Notes: generated from the letters alone by a model not told the origin. Counted from the first letter of the stretch, positions 12,998 to 22,844 are shown. The stretch is DNA of 37,713 nt from an uncultured Acidobacteriota bacterium (GCA_903847195.1 CAINCZ010000164.1:1-37713); one strand, 5' to 3'. Numbers and translations are program-made.

Positions 12998-15523
12998 TCA
13001 CAGCAGCGAGACTGCATCCACATCCACTACCAGGTTGGTCCAGGGTATCCGCTGCTGCGCTGCGTAGGCCAGCATCTCCCGCAACGTGCGGTTGAGCTTC
13101 TCGCGGCTGGCGGCCTTCAGCAGCAGGTGGTATCGATACTCATTCTTCAGCCGAGCGATCGGCGCCGGAGCCGGCCCGAGCAGCCGCACGCCCTCATGAC
13201 GGTTCCCGCGAAACCACTCGCCCAGGACCCCTGCGTACTTGAGCGCCTCTTCCAGCCGCTCGCTGCGCACGCGCACATTCGCCAGACTGATAAACGGCGG
13301 ATACTGCATCGCGCGGCGATAGCGCAGCTCCTTTTCGCTGAACCCCTCGAAGTCGTGGCTGGCGGCAAACTGCACCGCGTAATGGTCGGGGAAATAAGTT
13401 TGCAGCACCACTCGCCCCGGCGACTCGCCCCGGCCCGCGCGTCCCGCCACCTGTGTCAGCAGCTGGAATGTGCGCTCGGCGGCGCGGAAGTCGGGAAAAG
13501 CCAGCGCCGCATCCGCGCCCACCACGCCCACCAGCGTCACGCCGTGGATGTCGTGTCCCTTGGCGATCATCTGCGTGCCCACCAGCAGGTCGATCTCGCC
13601 CGCATTCATCGCGTTCAGCATGCGCTCAAAGTCGTGCCGCCCGCGCACCGTATCGCGGTCCAGCCTGCCGATGCGCGCCTGGGGGAACTGCTGGTGCAGC
13701 AGCTCTTCTAACTTCTCCGACCCGGTACCGAGAAACTGCACATAGTCGCTGCCGCACTTGGGACACACCTGCGGCACCGGTTGCTCCGACCCGCAGTAAT
13801 GGCACTCCAGCCTGTGCTCGCGCTTGTGGTGCGTCATGGCCACGGCGCAATTCCGGCACTGCACCGTCTCGCCGCAGGCGCGGCACATCACGAACGCTGC
13901 GAACCCCCGCCGGTTGAGCAAGATGATCGCCTGCTCGCCCGCCGCCAGCCGCGCCGCAATCTCCTCGCCGAGCCGCCGCGAGACCACCAGTTGATGCCCG
14001 GTCTCCTGGAACTCGCGCCGCATGTCCACCAGTTCCACCCCCGGCAGCGGACGCTGTTCCACGCGGTCCGGCAACCGTACCAGCGAATACTTGCCCTGCT
14101 GCGCGTTGTGGTAGGACTCCAGCGACGGCGTGGCCGAACCCAGCACCACCGCCGCCCCGCTCATCCGCGCGCGCACCACGGCCACGTCGCGCGCGTTGTA
14201 GCGCGGCGTCTCTTCCTGCTTGTAGGAGTGATCCTGCTCTTCGTCCACCACGATGAGCGCCAGCTCCTGCACCGGGGCAAACACCGCCGAACGCGTCCCC
14301 ACTACGACCCGCGCCTCGCCCCGCCGTATGCGCTTCCACTGTTCGGCGCGCTCGTCGTCGCTCAGGCCCGAGTGCAGGATGGCGACCGCTTCGCCGAACG
14401 CCAGGTGCAGTTGCGCCGCCGCCGCCGGCGTCAGCCCGATCTCGGGCACCAGCATGATCGCCCCGCGCCCGTCGCCCAGCACCTTCTGCATCGCCGCCAG
14501 GTACACGGCGGTTTTACCCGAACCGGTCACGCCGTGAAGCAGCGACGCCGAGTAGCAACGCGCATCGGCCGCCCGGTTCATATGTTCCAGCGCCGCCTTC
14601 TGCGCGGCCGTGAAAACAAATCCCAGCGGAGAACGCACCCGCGTGTTGGAGATCGCAAACTCCGCCGGCTCCTCCACCACCTCGATCAACCGGCGGCGTG
14701 AGAGCGTGCTGAGCGTGCTGTGGGGAACCGGCAACGCTCGCACTTCGATGGCAGGCAGCCGCCCGCCGGCTGCGGCCAGCGCTCCTAGTATGCTCAGTTG
14801 ATTCTGGTTGAGTTTTGGCTTGAGTTTCTCTGCCGCCGTGAATCCCTCGGCAAGCCCCAGCGCCCGCGCCTCGCCCGTCAGCGTGATGAACTTCACCGTC
14901 CGGGTCGCGTCCCGCTCTTCCGACAGGTCTTCACGCGCAATCAGCTTTTTGCGCTGTAACACGCGCAACACTTCTTTCGCCGCCCCCGCTGCCGCACGCA
15001 GCGTGGCTTCGCGAATCGTCTCGCCCGCCCGCGACGCCAGGTAGTCGAGCACCGCCGCCTCGGCCTCTGCCGTATCTCCGCCGATGCCCGGTGCCCTGCG
15101 CCGTGACGGGCGCGCTTCCGGCGCATTCGGCGTTGCACTCACCAGCATCAGGCGCGGCAGCCGCGCCGCACGCGCCAGCCCGGCATCCGTAATGCGCCAG
15201 CCCGCGGCGTGGCGGAACTCGGCCGCCAGCGGCAGCATCATACGCAGCACTTCGCCGATCGGCGCAATGTAATACTGCGCAATCCACTCCGCCAGCTTCA
15301 GCAGCCGCGCATCCAGCAGCGGCGTCGCGTCCAGCACGCGCAACACGGAGCGGATATCCGCCGACGGCTCCGCATCCTTGACCGCCAGCACCACACCGCA
15401 CAGCCGCTTCTCGCGGAAGGGCACGAGCACACGCCCGCCCACCACCGGAGGCTCCCCGTCCACCCGATAAGTGAACGTATGGTCCATCGGCACAGGCAGA
15501 GCGACGTCGCAGAATACCGGCAT
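12998..15523 (-). CDS. priA: Primosomal helicase PriA (replication restart)
   Basis: The product has 841 residues from the ATG at 15523, which has AGGAA about 11 bases upstream and begins 'MPVFCDVALPVPMDHTF', the usual PriA start. The frame stays open for another 140 codons upstream, but that part reads as non-protein and overlaps udg. The 3'-DNA-end binding domain is at the N-terminus; the superfamily-2 helicase follows with Walker A 'GVTGSGKTAVYL' and 'VVDEEQDHSYKQ'. Two pairs of zinc-binding cysteines appear in 'CRACGETVQCRNC' and 'CHYCGSEQPVPQVCPKCGS'. The C-terminal part includes 'LVGTQMIAKGHD' and 'QVAGRAGRGE'. PriA reloads the replisome at collapsed forks. It is last in the msbA-to-priA block, 101 bases after udg. 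Confidence 0.95.
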   Translation of the reverse strand: MPVFCDVALPVPMDHTFTYRVDGEPPVVGGRVLVPFREKRLCGVVLAVKDAEPSADIRSVLRVLDATPLLDARLLKLAEWIAQYYIAPIGEVLRMMLPLAAEFRHAAGWRITDAGLARAARLPRLMLVSATPNAPEARPSRRRAPGIGGDTAEAEAAVLDYLASRAGETIREATLRAAAGAAKEVLRVLQRKKLIAREDLSEERDATRTVKFITLTGEARALGLAEGFTAAEKLKPKLNQNQLSILGALAAAGGRLPAIEVRALPVPHSTLSTLSRRRLIEVVEEPAEFAISNTRVRSPLGFVFTAAQKAALEHMNRAADARCYSASLLHGVTGSGKTAVYLAAMQKVLGDGRGAIMLVPEIGLTPAAAAQLHLAFGEAVAILHSGLSDDERAEQWKRIRRGEARVVVGTRSAVFAPVQELALIVVDEEQDHSYKQEETPRYNARDVAVVRARMSGAAVVLGSATPSLESYHNAQQGKYSLVRLPDRVEQRPLPGVELVDMRREFQETGHQLVVSRRLGEEIAARLAAGEQAIILLNRRGFAAFVMCRACGETVQCRNCAVAMTHHKREHRLECHYCGSEQPVPQVCPKCGSDYVQFLGTGSEKLEELLHQQFPQARIGRLDRDTVRGRHDFERMLNAMNAGEIDLLVGTQMIAKGHDIHGVTLVGVVGADAALAFPDFRAAERTFQLLTQVAGRAGRGESPGRVVLQTYFPDHYAVQFAASHDFEGFSEKELRYRRAMQYPPFISLANVRVRSERLEEALKYAGVLGEWFRGNRHEGVRLLGPAPAPIARLKNEYRYHLLLKAASREKLNRTLREMLAYAAQQRIPWTNLVVDVDAVSLL

Positions 15524-15624
15524 CAGTATTGGCGTTCCTGTTTCCGCATGTTCGTGAGCTGCCGCGCCGGCCGTGACCACGCGCGGCAGCCGATCCCAAC
15601 CTGGGTTTGATTTTCCGGGGTGTA

Positions 15625-16467
15625 CTATTCCTGCTTCTTGGCCGGCGCCGTCAGCCCCAGCCGCTTCATCACCATTTGCAGGTCCTGCCACGCATCCTTC
15701 TTCGCGGGTGGATTCCGCAGCAGGTACGCCGGATGGAAGGTCACCGCCAGCGGCACCCCGTGGAACTCGTACCAGTGCCCGCGCAGCGAGCCCATGCTCT
15801 GGTTCACCGCCAGCAGCGTCTTGGCCGACACCGCGCCCAGCGCCACGATCACCTGCGGCGCAATCACTTCGATCTGCCGCAGCAGGAAGGGCGAACAGAC
15901 CGCGCACTCTTCCGGCAGCGGCGTGCGGTTTCCCGGCGGACGGCACTTGATCACGTTGGCGATGTAAACCTCTTCGCGCTTCAGCCCCATCGCCACGATC
16001 ATGTTGTTGAGCAACTGCCCGGCGCGCCCCACAAAGGGCTCGCCCAGCCGGTCTTCGTCGGCTCCCGGCGCCTCGCCGATGAACATCAGCTGTGCGTGCG
16101 GGCTCCCCACTCCAAACACAATCTGCGCACGACCCTGCTCATGCAGCGGGCAGCGCACGCAATCGCCCAGGTCTTCGCGGATCGCCTGCAGGGCCGCCGC
16201 CCTGTCTTCCGGTACTGCTTTACTCGTGCTGCGCTTGGCCATGGGCTCCTGTACTTCCGCGACCGCCAGAATCTCTACTGGCTCTTCGGCCGCGCTCACC
16301 ACCGGTTCGGATTCAGCTTCAGGCTCGGCAACCGCGCTATCGTCCGACACTGCGCGCCGATAAAAATCGCCGATGCCCAGTTCGCGGTAATACTGCAGCC
16401 GCGCCGTCAGTTGCTCGCGCATCTCAGGGGTCAGGGACTTCTTGCTCATTTGCTTTGATTGCTTCAT
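15625..16467 (-). CDS. udg: Uracil-DNA glycosylase, family 4 (iron-sulfur type)
   Basis: The product has 280 residues. Residues 1-90 are a variable, acidic linker with a helical start; the catalytic domain is residues 90-270. Four cysteines for the 4Fe-4S cluster can be seen: C-x2-C in '[10 protein letters not shown]' and the pair in '[18 protein letters not shown]'. The active site motif is '[20 protein letters not shown]', and '[11 protein letters not shown]' gives the second conserved His motif. The enzyme removes uracil from DNA, starting base-excision repair. The gene lies between coaBC (13 bases upstream) and priA, a repair/restart context. The long N-terminal extension seen here resembles DNA polymerase-fused forms, but the polymerase part is missing. 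Confidence 0.92.
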   Translation of the reverse strand: MKQSKQMSKKSLTPEMREQLTARLQYYRELGIGDFYRRAVSDDSAVAEPEAESEPVVSAAEEPVEILAVAEVQEPMAKRSTSKAVPEDRAAALQAIREDLGDCVRCPLHEQGRAQIVFGVGSPHAQLMFIGEAPGADEDRLGEPFVGRAGQLLNNMIVAMGLKREEVYIANVIKCRPPGNRTPLPEECAVCSPFLLRQIEVIAPQVIVALGAVSAKTLLAVNQSMGSLRGHWYEFHGVPLAVTFHPAYLLRNPPAKKDAWQDLQMVMKRLGLTAPAKKQE

Positions 16468-16481
16468 GCGACAGTCGAATG

Positions 16482-17708
16482 CTATACCCTAGCCGGTGCC
16501 GCAGCCGCCGCTTCGGTGCGCAGCGCCCGCACCGTGTCAAGGATGCGATTCGCCACCTCTCGCTTCGATCCCTCGGGAACCGTCGCTTCCTCGCGCGCCG
16601 TTATGATCGTGACCGCGTTGCGGTCGGAGTCAAAGCCGATGCCCGTCCGCGAAACGTCATTCATCACGATGGCATGAAGTCCTTTGCTCTTGAGCTTGCG
16701 CCGCGCATTCTCCAGCACGTTCTCGGTCTCGGCCGCAAAGCCGATCATCAACGTCGCCGGCTTCGCCATTCGCGTCGCCTCGGCCAATATGTCGGTCGTC
16801 GGCTCCAGCTCCAGCGTCATCGCCCCGCGCTCTTCCCGCTTGATTTTCTGCGCCGCCGGCGCGTGCAAACGGTAATCGGCAACCGCCGCGCAGGCGATCA
16901 TTGCTGTGGCCTGCGGCAGTATGGCCAGCACGGCCTCGCGCATCTGGGCGGCCGTCTCCACCCGCTTTGTCTCCGCACCGCCTGGCAGCGCCAGCCCGGT
17001 CGGACCGCTCACCAGCAGGACCCGCGCCCCGCGCCGCAATGCGGCTTCGGCCAGCGCATATCCCATCTTGCCGCTCGAGCGGTTGCTGATGTAGCGCACC
17101 GGGTCAATCGGCTCACGGGTCGGCCCGGCAGTAATCAAGATCGTCTCGCCTTCCAGATCGCGCGGCGCGAGCGCCTCGATCACGGCGGCAACAATCTTGT
17201 CCAACGACGCCAGCCGCCCCGCGCCAATCGTGCCGCACGCCAGGTAGCCGCTCTCCGGCTCCACAATGCGCACCCCGCGCTGCCGCAGGATCTCCAGGTT
17301 TTCGCGCGTAGCCGGATGCTCCCACATGTTGACGTTCATCGCGGGAGCTACGATTACCGGGACCTTGGTGGCCAGATAAAGCGTGGTAAGAAAGTCGTCG
17401 GCGAGGCCGCGGGCAAACTTGGCAAGAATGTTGGCGGTTGCGGGCGCAACCAGCAGTGCGTCGGCGGCCTGCGCCACCCCGATATGCTCTACCGCCGAAT
17501 CAAGGTTCGAGCCCTCGCGCTCGGCGGAAAACATCTCCGTGATAACCTTCTGCCCGGTAAGCGCGGCAAAAGTCAGGGGACGCACAAACTCCTGGGCAGA
17601 GCGCGTCATCACCACCTGTACGCACGCTCCCCGTTCCTGCAACAGGCGGACGATCTCTGCGGCCTTGTAAACCGCAATACCGCCGCTCACACCCAGAGCG
17701 ATCTTCAT
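16482..17708 (-). CDS. coaBC: Bifunctional phosphopantothenoylcysteine decarboxylase / synthetase
   Basis: The product has 408 residues, the normal length. The CoaC half (1-185) binds FMN: 'GVSGGIAVYKA', the motif 'PAMNVNMWEHPA' and the catalytic Cys in 'GYLACGTIGAGRLA'. The CoaB half (190-400) begins 'ILITAGPTREPIDPVRYI' and contains 'NRSSGKMG', with the CTP-using Lys in 'LKSKGLHAIVMNDV'. The protein condenses phosphopantothenate with cysteine and decarboxylates the product, two steps of coenzyme A synthesis. It follows rpoZ by 89 bases; that gap contains two imperfect copies of a GGTTTTCG(A)ACGG-type sequence. Confidence 0.96.
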   Translation of the reverse strand: MKIALGVSGGIAVYKAAEIVRLLQERGACVQVVMTRSAQEFVRPLTFAALTGQKVITEMFSAEREGSNLDSAVEHIGVAQAADALLVAPATANILAKFARGLADDFLTTLYLATKVPVIVAPAMNVNMWEHPATRENLEILRQRGVRIVEPESGYLACGTIGAGRLASLDKIVAAVIEALAPRDLEGETILITAGPTREPIDPVRYISNRSSGKMGYALAEAALRRGARVLLVSGPTGLALPGGAETKRVETAAQMREAVLAILPQATAMIACAAVADYRLHAPAAQKIKREERGAMTLELEPTTDILAEATRMAKPATLMIGFAAETENVLENARRKLKSKGLHAIVMNDVSRTGIGFDSDRNAVTIITAREEATVPEGSKREVANRILDTVRALRTEAAAAAPARV

Positions 17709-17797
17709 GATGTCTTCGACTTCCGGCCTCGATTTTCGCCTCAGGCCCGGCGACCGTTCCGAAAACCCGCCGTTCGAAAACCGCTTCTCAGGTTAAC

Positions 17798-18043
17798 TCA
17801 GTCGAGAGTAGCCACCGGGACAATCGCCTTCTCCAGCAACTCGCTGGCGACATCCACGGCAGAGCGGCGCTCTTCAGAGTCCCACTTTACCTTGCCCGCC
17901 TGGATTTCTTCCATGGCAACCTTGCACGGCTTGCGGGTACTGGTTTCGATCTGCGGGCGGGCGCCGGACAGAAGCTGACGCGCGCGCCGCGCGGCTACCA
18001 GAACGTAACGGTAGTTGCTATCGAAGCCTTGAATCAAATCCAT
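17798..18043 (-). CDS. rpoZ: RNA polymerase omega subunit
   Basis: The product has 81 residues. 'NYRYVLVAARRARQL' and 'RKPCKVAMEEI' correspond to the conserved regions of omega that hold the C-terminal tail of the beta' subunit. The order gmk-rpoZ-coaBC is widespread in bacteria and supports the call. It follows gmk by 30 bases. The C-terminus is short, as in many non-proteobacterial forms. Confidence 0.92.
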   Translation of the reverse strand: MDLIQGFDSNYRYVLVAARRARQLLSGARPQIETSTRKPCKVAMEEIQAGKVKWDSEERRSAVDVASELLEKAIVPVATLD

Positions 18044-18073
18044 ACCTCGGTACTCCTTCTCTGGACCTGTGAA

Positions 18074-18811
18074 TCACCTGGTTGCCGCAGCTGCGAACGA
18101 ATCCAGAATCTGCTGCACCTGTCCGTGCATGTTGCCCAGCAAACAGGTTTCTGCCCTGGCAAGCGTACGGCGGTCTTCCTCGGAGAGCGGTTCCTTCGAC
18201 CTCTTGAGTCGCTCGGCCACTACAATGGCCTTCAAGCGGTCGATGGATTGTTCTAGCTGATCGTTAACTAAAATATAACGGAAGTTGCCGAAATTCTCAA
18301 TCTCCCGAGCCGCCTCGCGCAACCGTTTCTGGATGATTTCCTCGCGCTCCTCATCGGTGCACCGCGGCTGGTCTGATTCTACTAGCTTCTCGGCCTCCGT
18401 GCGGCGGCGCAGGCGCGCCTCGAGTTCACCGCGTGAAGGAGGCAGCACGAAAATACTCACGGTCTCGTCCGGCAGCTTCGCCAGCACCTGCGCGGCCCCC
18501 TGAACGTCGATATCGAGCACCAGGTCGTTGCCCTTGGCCGCGGCCTCCTCAAGGAAGCTGCGCGCCGTGCCGTATGCATGTTTGCCGAAGACGCACGCGT
18601 ACTCGATGAACGCGTCGGCCTGCACCATGCGCTCAAACTCTGCCCGGTCGATGAAGAAATACTCACGCCCGTCCTGCTCGCTGCCGCGCGGCGTGCGGGT
18701 GGTGTAGGAGATGGAAAACTGCAGCTTGCCGACCGAGTTCAGCAGCTGGTTCGTCAGCGTGCTCTTGCCCGATCCCGACGGCGCCGAGATGATGTATACG
18801 AGTCCGCTCAT
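18074..18811 (-). CDS. gmk: Guanylate kinase
   Basis: The product has 245 residues, about 40 more than the E. coli enzyme, because of a C-terminal helical tail from about residue 205. The P-loop is 'SAPSGSGKSTL', the GMP-binding region is 'ISYTTRTPRGSEQDGREYFF' in outline, and 'DIDVQGAAQV' and 'RLRRRTEAE' are the Walker B and lid regions. It converts GMP to GDP using ATP. The start codon overlaps the stop of yicC by 4 bases (ATGA), so the two are probably translationally coupled. Confidence 0.95.
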   Translation of the reverse strand: MSGLVYIISAPSGSGKSTLTNQLLNSVGKLQFSISYTTRTPRGSEQDGREYFFIDRAEFERMVQADAFIEYACVFGKHAYGTARSFLEEAAAKGNDLVLDIDVQGAAQVLAKLPDETVSIFVLPPSRGELEARLRRRTEAEKLVESDQPRCTDEEREEIIQKRLREAAREIENFGNFRYILVNDQLEQSIDRLKAIVVAERLKRSKEPLSEEDRRTLARAETCLLGNMHGQVQQILDSFAAAATR

Positions 18812-19698
18812 TCTATGTTTTGCACCTGCTCTCGCACCTTTTCGATCTCCGACTTCATGGCCAGACCCAGCTCGGTGATCCGCAGGGCCTCGCCCGCCAC
18901 GCCGCTCGTCTTGGAGAGCAGCGTATTGGCCTCGCGGTTCATCTCCTGCAGCAGGAAGTCCAGCTTCTTGCCGATTTCGCCGCCCTGTTGCAGCAGGCCG
19001 AGGAAGTGGCCAATGTGGGCGTTCATGCGCACGATCTCCTCGCGGATGTCGCTGCGCTCGCCCAGGATCGCCGCTTCCTGCATCACCCGGTCCGGATCGA
19101 CGCGCGTGCCCAGCAGTTCCTCGATGCGCGTGCGGATCTTCTCCTGGTAGGCCCGCGCCACGGCATCGCGATGCTGTCCGATCTCGTTCGTCGCCGCCTC
19201 CAGCCGCCCCAGGCGCTCGCGCAACTCGGCCACGATCGTTAGCCCTTCCTGCGCGCGCATCTCGTTCAGCTTGCGGATGGCTTCTTCCAGGAGCGGCCCG
19301 ATACGGTCCTCGAGCGAATCCTGCAGCGATTCGTCGCCGCCATTGTTCAGCGCGCCCGGCATCTTCAGGATGGCGTTCAGGTCAGGCTCCGACGACAGGC
19401 CAAAGTCGCAGGCCACGCCGCGAAACGCCTCCAGGTAGCCGCCCACGAAGGTCCGATTCACCTGGATGCCGGACCCGCCTTCGCAATCCACCGAAAGTGT
19501 CAGGTCCACATGCCCGCGCGCCAGCTTCTCCTTCACGATACGCCGCAGTTTCATCTCCAGCGCATCGGTGTCCGCCGGCATGCGCAGGTGCAGGTCGAGA
19601 AACCGGTGGTTTACCGATTTCAGCGATAAGGTGAGGGAAAGCGAATCATTCAGTTGCGCCTTGACCTGCGCAAACCCCGTCATCGAGCGAACCTTCAC
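18808..19698 (-). CDS. yicC: YicC/YloC-family endoribonuclease
   Basis: The product has 296 residues (E. coli YicC has 287). The N-terminal 'SMTGFAQVKAQ' and 'KSVNHRFLDLHLRMP' are hallmark motifs, and the C-terminal DUF1732 region has 'HIGHFLGLLQQGGEIGKKLD' in outline and 'FLLQEMNREANTL', then 'EIEKVREQVQNIE' at the end. YicC proteins cleave RNA and have been linked to small-RNA decay and stationary-phase growth. The gene overlaps msbA upstream and gmk downstream by 4 bases each, a tightly coupled trio. Confidence 0.94.
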   Translation of the reverse strand: MKVRSMTGFAQVKAQLNDSLSLTLSLKSVNHRFLDLHLRMPADTDALEMKLRRIVKEKLARGHVDLTLSVDCEGGSGIQVNRTFVGGYLEAFRGVACDFGLSSEPDLNAILKMPGALNNGGDESLQDSLEDRIGPLLEEAIRKLNEMRAQEGLTIVAELRERLGRLEAATNEIGQHRDAVARAYQEKIRTRIEELLGTRVDPDRVMQEAAILGERSDIREEIVRMNAHIGHFLGLLQQGGEIGKKLDFLLQEMNREANTLLSKTSGVAGEALRITELGLAMKSEIEKVREQVQNIE

Positions 19699-21593
19699 AG
19701 GCTAACCTCCGCTGCTGCGGATCCCGGCAGCGCGCTGTCTGCTTCTCCGGATGCTATGCCGGAGCTGAGACTGGATGCCACGTCCAGGAATTGCAGCTCG
19801 TATAAACGTCGATAAGTACCCAGCCGATTCATCAGGTCCTCGTGCGTGCCCGAGTCGGCGATCGTGCCGTTCTCCAGCACTAGGATGCGGTCGGCACGGC
19901 GCACGGTTGAGAGCCGGTGGGCGATCACAAATACGGTACGCCCGCGGATCAGGTTCTGAATGGCCGACTGCACCAGCGCCTCCGACTCGCTGTCGAGCGC
20001 CGAGGTTGCTTCGTCGAGAATCAGGATTGGCGCATCCTTCAGCAGCGCGCGCGCAATCGCAATGCGCTGGCGCTCGCCGCCCGAAAGGCGCACGCCCCGT
20101 TCGCCGATGACGGTGTTGTATCCTTCCGGCAGCGCCGTGATGAAATCGTGAGCCAGTGCCGCCCGCGCGGCGGCTTCAAGCTGCTCCTCGGAAACCTGGC
20201 GCTGCCCGTAGGCGATGTTATTGCGCAGCGTATCGTTGAACAGGATCGTATCCTGCGTCACGATCCCGATCTGCGCCCGCAACGAGGCCAGCGTCACCGT
20301 GCGCACGTCGTGCCCGTCGATCAGCAACTGCCCGGCCGTCACATCGAAAAACCGCGGAATCAGGTGTACCAGCGTGGACTTGCCGGCGCCGCTCGAACCA
20401 ACGATCGCCACCACTTCGCCGCGGCGCACCTTCAGTTCCATATCCCGCAGGATCTCGCGGCTCTCGCTTCCATCCTGCTGATAGCCGAACCCCACGCCCG
20501 AAAAATGAATGCCTTCGGAAAAAGCCGGCAGTACCTTCGCTCCCGGCATTTCCTGCACGTCGTCCTTCTGGTCCATGAAGCTGAAAATCGAGGCCGAGGC
20601 CCCCAGCGCCTGCTGGAAGTTGTTGTAGAACAGAGCGAACTTCCGCACCGGATTGTAGAGCGTGAACACCGCCACCAGGAAGGCAACATAGTCTCCCTCG
20701 GTGAAGTCCCCCGACTTAATCACGCCCCGGCCCAGCAGCAACAGCACGGCGATGGCAATCGCTCCGAAAACATCCATCAGCGGCGAACTGATAGCGCTGG
20801 CACGCACCGAGCGCAGGTTGGCCCGGAACAGCCGCCCGGCCGCCTCGTAAAAGCGCCGGATCTCCCACTGCTCCATGCCGAACGCCTTCACGATGCGAAC
20901 GCCGGTCACCGTTTCATGCAGGATGTTCTGGATCTCGGCCAGCCGGTCCTGCCCGCGCCGCGTCGTATGCCGCACCTGCTTTCCCACTTTACGCGCCGAG
21001 AGCACGATCATCGGCAGGAAGAGCAGCAGGATCAGCGCAAATTTGCCGCCCAGCAAAATCACCACCAGGGTAAGAGCGATCAGGGTGAACAGCTGCTGCA
21101 GGAACTCCGACAATACGGTCGAAAGCGCAAACTGCACCCGCTCGATGTCGTTGACGATCGTCGACAGCAGTGTGCCGGTCGGCATCTTCTGGAAGAACGC
21201 CACCGAACGCCGCAGGATCGCGTTGTACAGGCTGTTCCGCAGGTCTGTGATCGTGCCGAACCCGGCGTAGTTCACCAAGTACGTGCCCACGTAATCGCAG
21301 ATTCCCTTCACCACCGTCGAAGTGACCAGCGCGAAGGCCACCACGGTCCATGCATTCCGGAAATACGAGGGCACAAACCACTGCAGGAATACCGGCTGAT
21401 TGCTATAGGGGATGCGGAACAGTTCGATGTTGCCGGAGACAAAATCAGGCTTCAGAACGTGGTCGAAGACCGGTTTGATGAGCAGGACCCGGAAACCCTC
21501 CAGCATCCCGACGACCGCCAGCAGTATTACAGAGCCGAGCAACTGCGGCAGGTACGGACGGACGTATCGAATCAGCCGCAGCAGTTGTCTCAA
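19695..21593 (-). CDS. msbA: MsbA-like lipid/multidrug ABC exporter (fused permease-ATPase)
   Basis: The product has 632 residues. Residues 1-320 hold six membrane helices; the ATPase domain (about 350-600) contains Walker A 'VGSSGAGKST', signature 'LSGGERQRIAIARALL', Walker B 'ILILDEATSALD' and switch 'IAHRLSTVRRAD'. The start is TTG (21593), preceded by AGGGAGCAGG; no better start exists before the first helix. MsbA flips lipid A-core to the outer leaflet of the inner membrane, and the presence of lptB and lptCA in the same window supports an LPS role. Other exporters of this class handle drugs or lipids, so the substrate is inferred. Confidence 0.85.
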   Translation of the reverse strand: MRQLLRLIRYVRPYLPQLLGSVILLAVVGMLEGFRVLLIKPVFDHVLKPDFVSGNIELFRIPYSNQPVFLQWFVPSYFRNAWTVVAFALVTSTVVKGICDYVGTYLVNYAGFGTITDLRNSLYNAILRRSVAFFQKMPTGTLLSTIVNDIERVQFALSTVLSEFLQQLFTLIALTLVVILLGGKFALILLLFLPMIVLSARKVGKQVRHTTRRGQDRLAEIQNILHETVTGVRIVKAFGMEQWEIRRFYEAAGRLFRANLRSVRASAISSPLMDVFGAIAIAVLLLLGRGVIKSGDFTEGDYVAFLVAVFTLYNPVRKFALFYNNFQQALGASASIFSFMDQKDDVQEMPGAKVLPAFSEGIHFSGVGFGYQQDGSESREILRDMELKVRRGEVVAIVGSSGAGKSTLVHLIPRFFDVTAGQLLIDGHDVRTVTLASLRAQIGIVTQDTILFNDTLRNNIAYGQRQVSEEQLEAAARAALAHDFITALPEGYNTVIGERGVRLSGGERQRIAIARALLKDAPILILDEATSALDSESEALVQSAIQNLIRGRTVFVIAHRLSTVRRADRILVLENGTIADSGTHEDLMNRLGTYRRLYELQFLDVASSLSSGIASGEADSALPGSAAAEVSL

Positions 21594-21770
21594 AAGCCTG
21601 CTCCCTGCAAGGGTTCACGCCGCAGCCGCCAACCACTCGCTTGTGCACGAACCGCTAGGTACACGGCTCAACGCCGGCGGAAGGTTGGCTGCATCGGGCA
21701 ATCTTTTATTTTAGCGGAAGTTGGGCGCCGCGGGAGGCATTCGGCGGAAAAGACTCTGGGCAGCCGTGTC

Positions 21771-22766
21771 CTACCGCGAACAATCGCGGTGAACGACCTT
21801 GACCCGGTACCCGGCGCTGCTGAGCCGCTTGTAAACTTCCTCGGCAATCAGCACCGAGCGATGCTGGCCTCCGGTGCAGCCAAAGCAAATCGTCAGGTAG
21901 CTCTTCCCTTCCTCAACGTAATGCGGCAGCAGGTAGACCAGCAGTTCGGAGATCCGCGAGATAAACTCCTGCGTCTGGGGGAACGACCGGATGTACTTGG
22001 CCACCTGCGGATGCTTGCCCGTGTATGGCCGGAATTCCGGCACAAAATGCGGGTTCGGCAGGAATCGAACGTCAAACAGCAGGTCCGCCTCGTCCGGCAC
22101 GCCATGCCGGTAACCGAAGCTCACGATCGACACCAGGATCGTCTTGTCGTCGGCCTCCGGCTGGTAGCGGTGCATGATGTCGGCACGCAGCTCGTGCACG
22201 TTGAACTTAGAGGTATCGACAATCACGTCGGCCAGACGGCGGATGCCGCGCAGCAGCCTCCGCTCGGCCTGGATCGCCTGCTTCAGCGGCCGCGCGTTGG
22301 CTCCCATCGGATGCGGACGACGCGTCTCGCTGAACCGCCGGAGCAGCGCTGCATCGTTCGTATCCAGAAAGATTACGCTGGTCGCTATCTCCGACTTCAC
22401 CTGCTTGATGATCTCCGGCAGACGCTTGAGTGACTGTCCTTCGCGCACGTCGACCACCAGAGCGCACTTCTCAATCTCACCCAACTTCTGCGCCAGTTCC
22501 GCAAAGTTCAGGATCAGGTCAACCGGCAGGTTGTCCACGCAGTAGTATCCAAGATCCTCAAACACCTTCAAGGCGCTGACCTTGCCGGAACCGCTCATGC
22601 CGGTGATCACCACCAGCTCCGGGCGGTGCTTGCGCACCTCACCCGCAACCGCACTTTCTTTTGCGGCTGCCTTGGTGCGCGGCGCTTCCGCTGGCTTGCG
22701 GCGCGGCTCCACTGTGGCCTTGGGGCGCTTCGGGGCGGGCTTTGATATTCGTACCATCGGCGACAT
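21771..22766 (-). CDS. rapZ: RapZ/YvcJ-family nucleotide-binding RNase adapter
   Basis: The product has 331 residues. About 45 N-terminal residues are a Lys/Ala/Pro-rich extension; the rest matches RapZ. The P-loop is 'ITGMSGSGKVSALK': compared with the usual GKS, the residue after the Lys is Val and the Ser is shifted by one. 'DLGYYCVDNLP' and, near the end, 'GCTGGQHRSVLIAEEVY' are family signatures. In E. coli RapZ guides RNase E to the GlmZ small RNA and so controls glucosamine-6-phosphate synthesis; in other phyla its role is less clear. It follows hpf after a hairpin. The start is uncertain: two ATGs three codons apart, neither with a good ribosome binding site. Confidence 0.92.
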   Translation of the reverse strand: MSPMVRISKPAPKRPKATVEPRRKPAEAPRTKAAAKESAVAGEVRKHRPELVVITGMSGSGKVSALKVFEDLGYYCVDNLPVDLILNFAELAQKLGEIEKCALVVDVREGQSLKRLPEIIKQVKSEIATSVIFLDTNDAALLRRFSETRRPHPMGANARPLKQAIQAERRLLRGIRRLADVIVDTSKFNVHELRADIMHRYQPEADDKTILVSIVSFGYRHGVPDEADLLFDVRFLPNPHFVPEFRPYTGKHPQVAKYIRSFPQTQEFISRISELLVYLLPHYVEEGKSYLTICFGCTGGQHRSVLIAEEVYKRLSSAGYRVKVVHRDCSR

Positions 22767-22844
22767 ATGTTACAACGAAAACTCAGTTTGACGACTTGTC
22801 AGCCAAAATAAAGAGGTATATGAAATTTCTATTCCCCCAGTAAA

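Noticed and set aside
15524..15946. Extending priA upstream by about 140 codons
   Set aside because: The extra part overlaps udg, reads as Gly/Ala/Arg noise and the usual PriA start lies at 15523 with a ribosome binding site.
19917..22433. An 838-codon plus-strand open frame opposite msbA and rapZ
   Set aside because: It crosses two well-supported genes and their gap, has shadow-type composition and no start signals.
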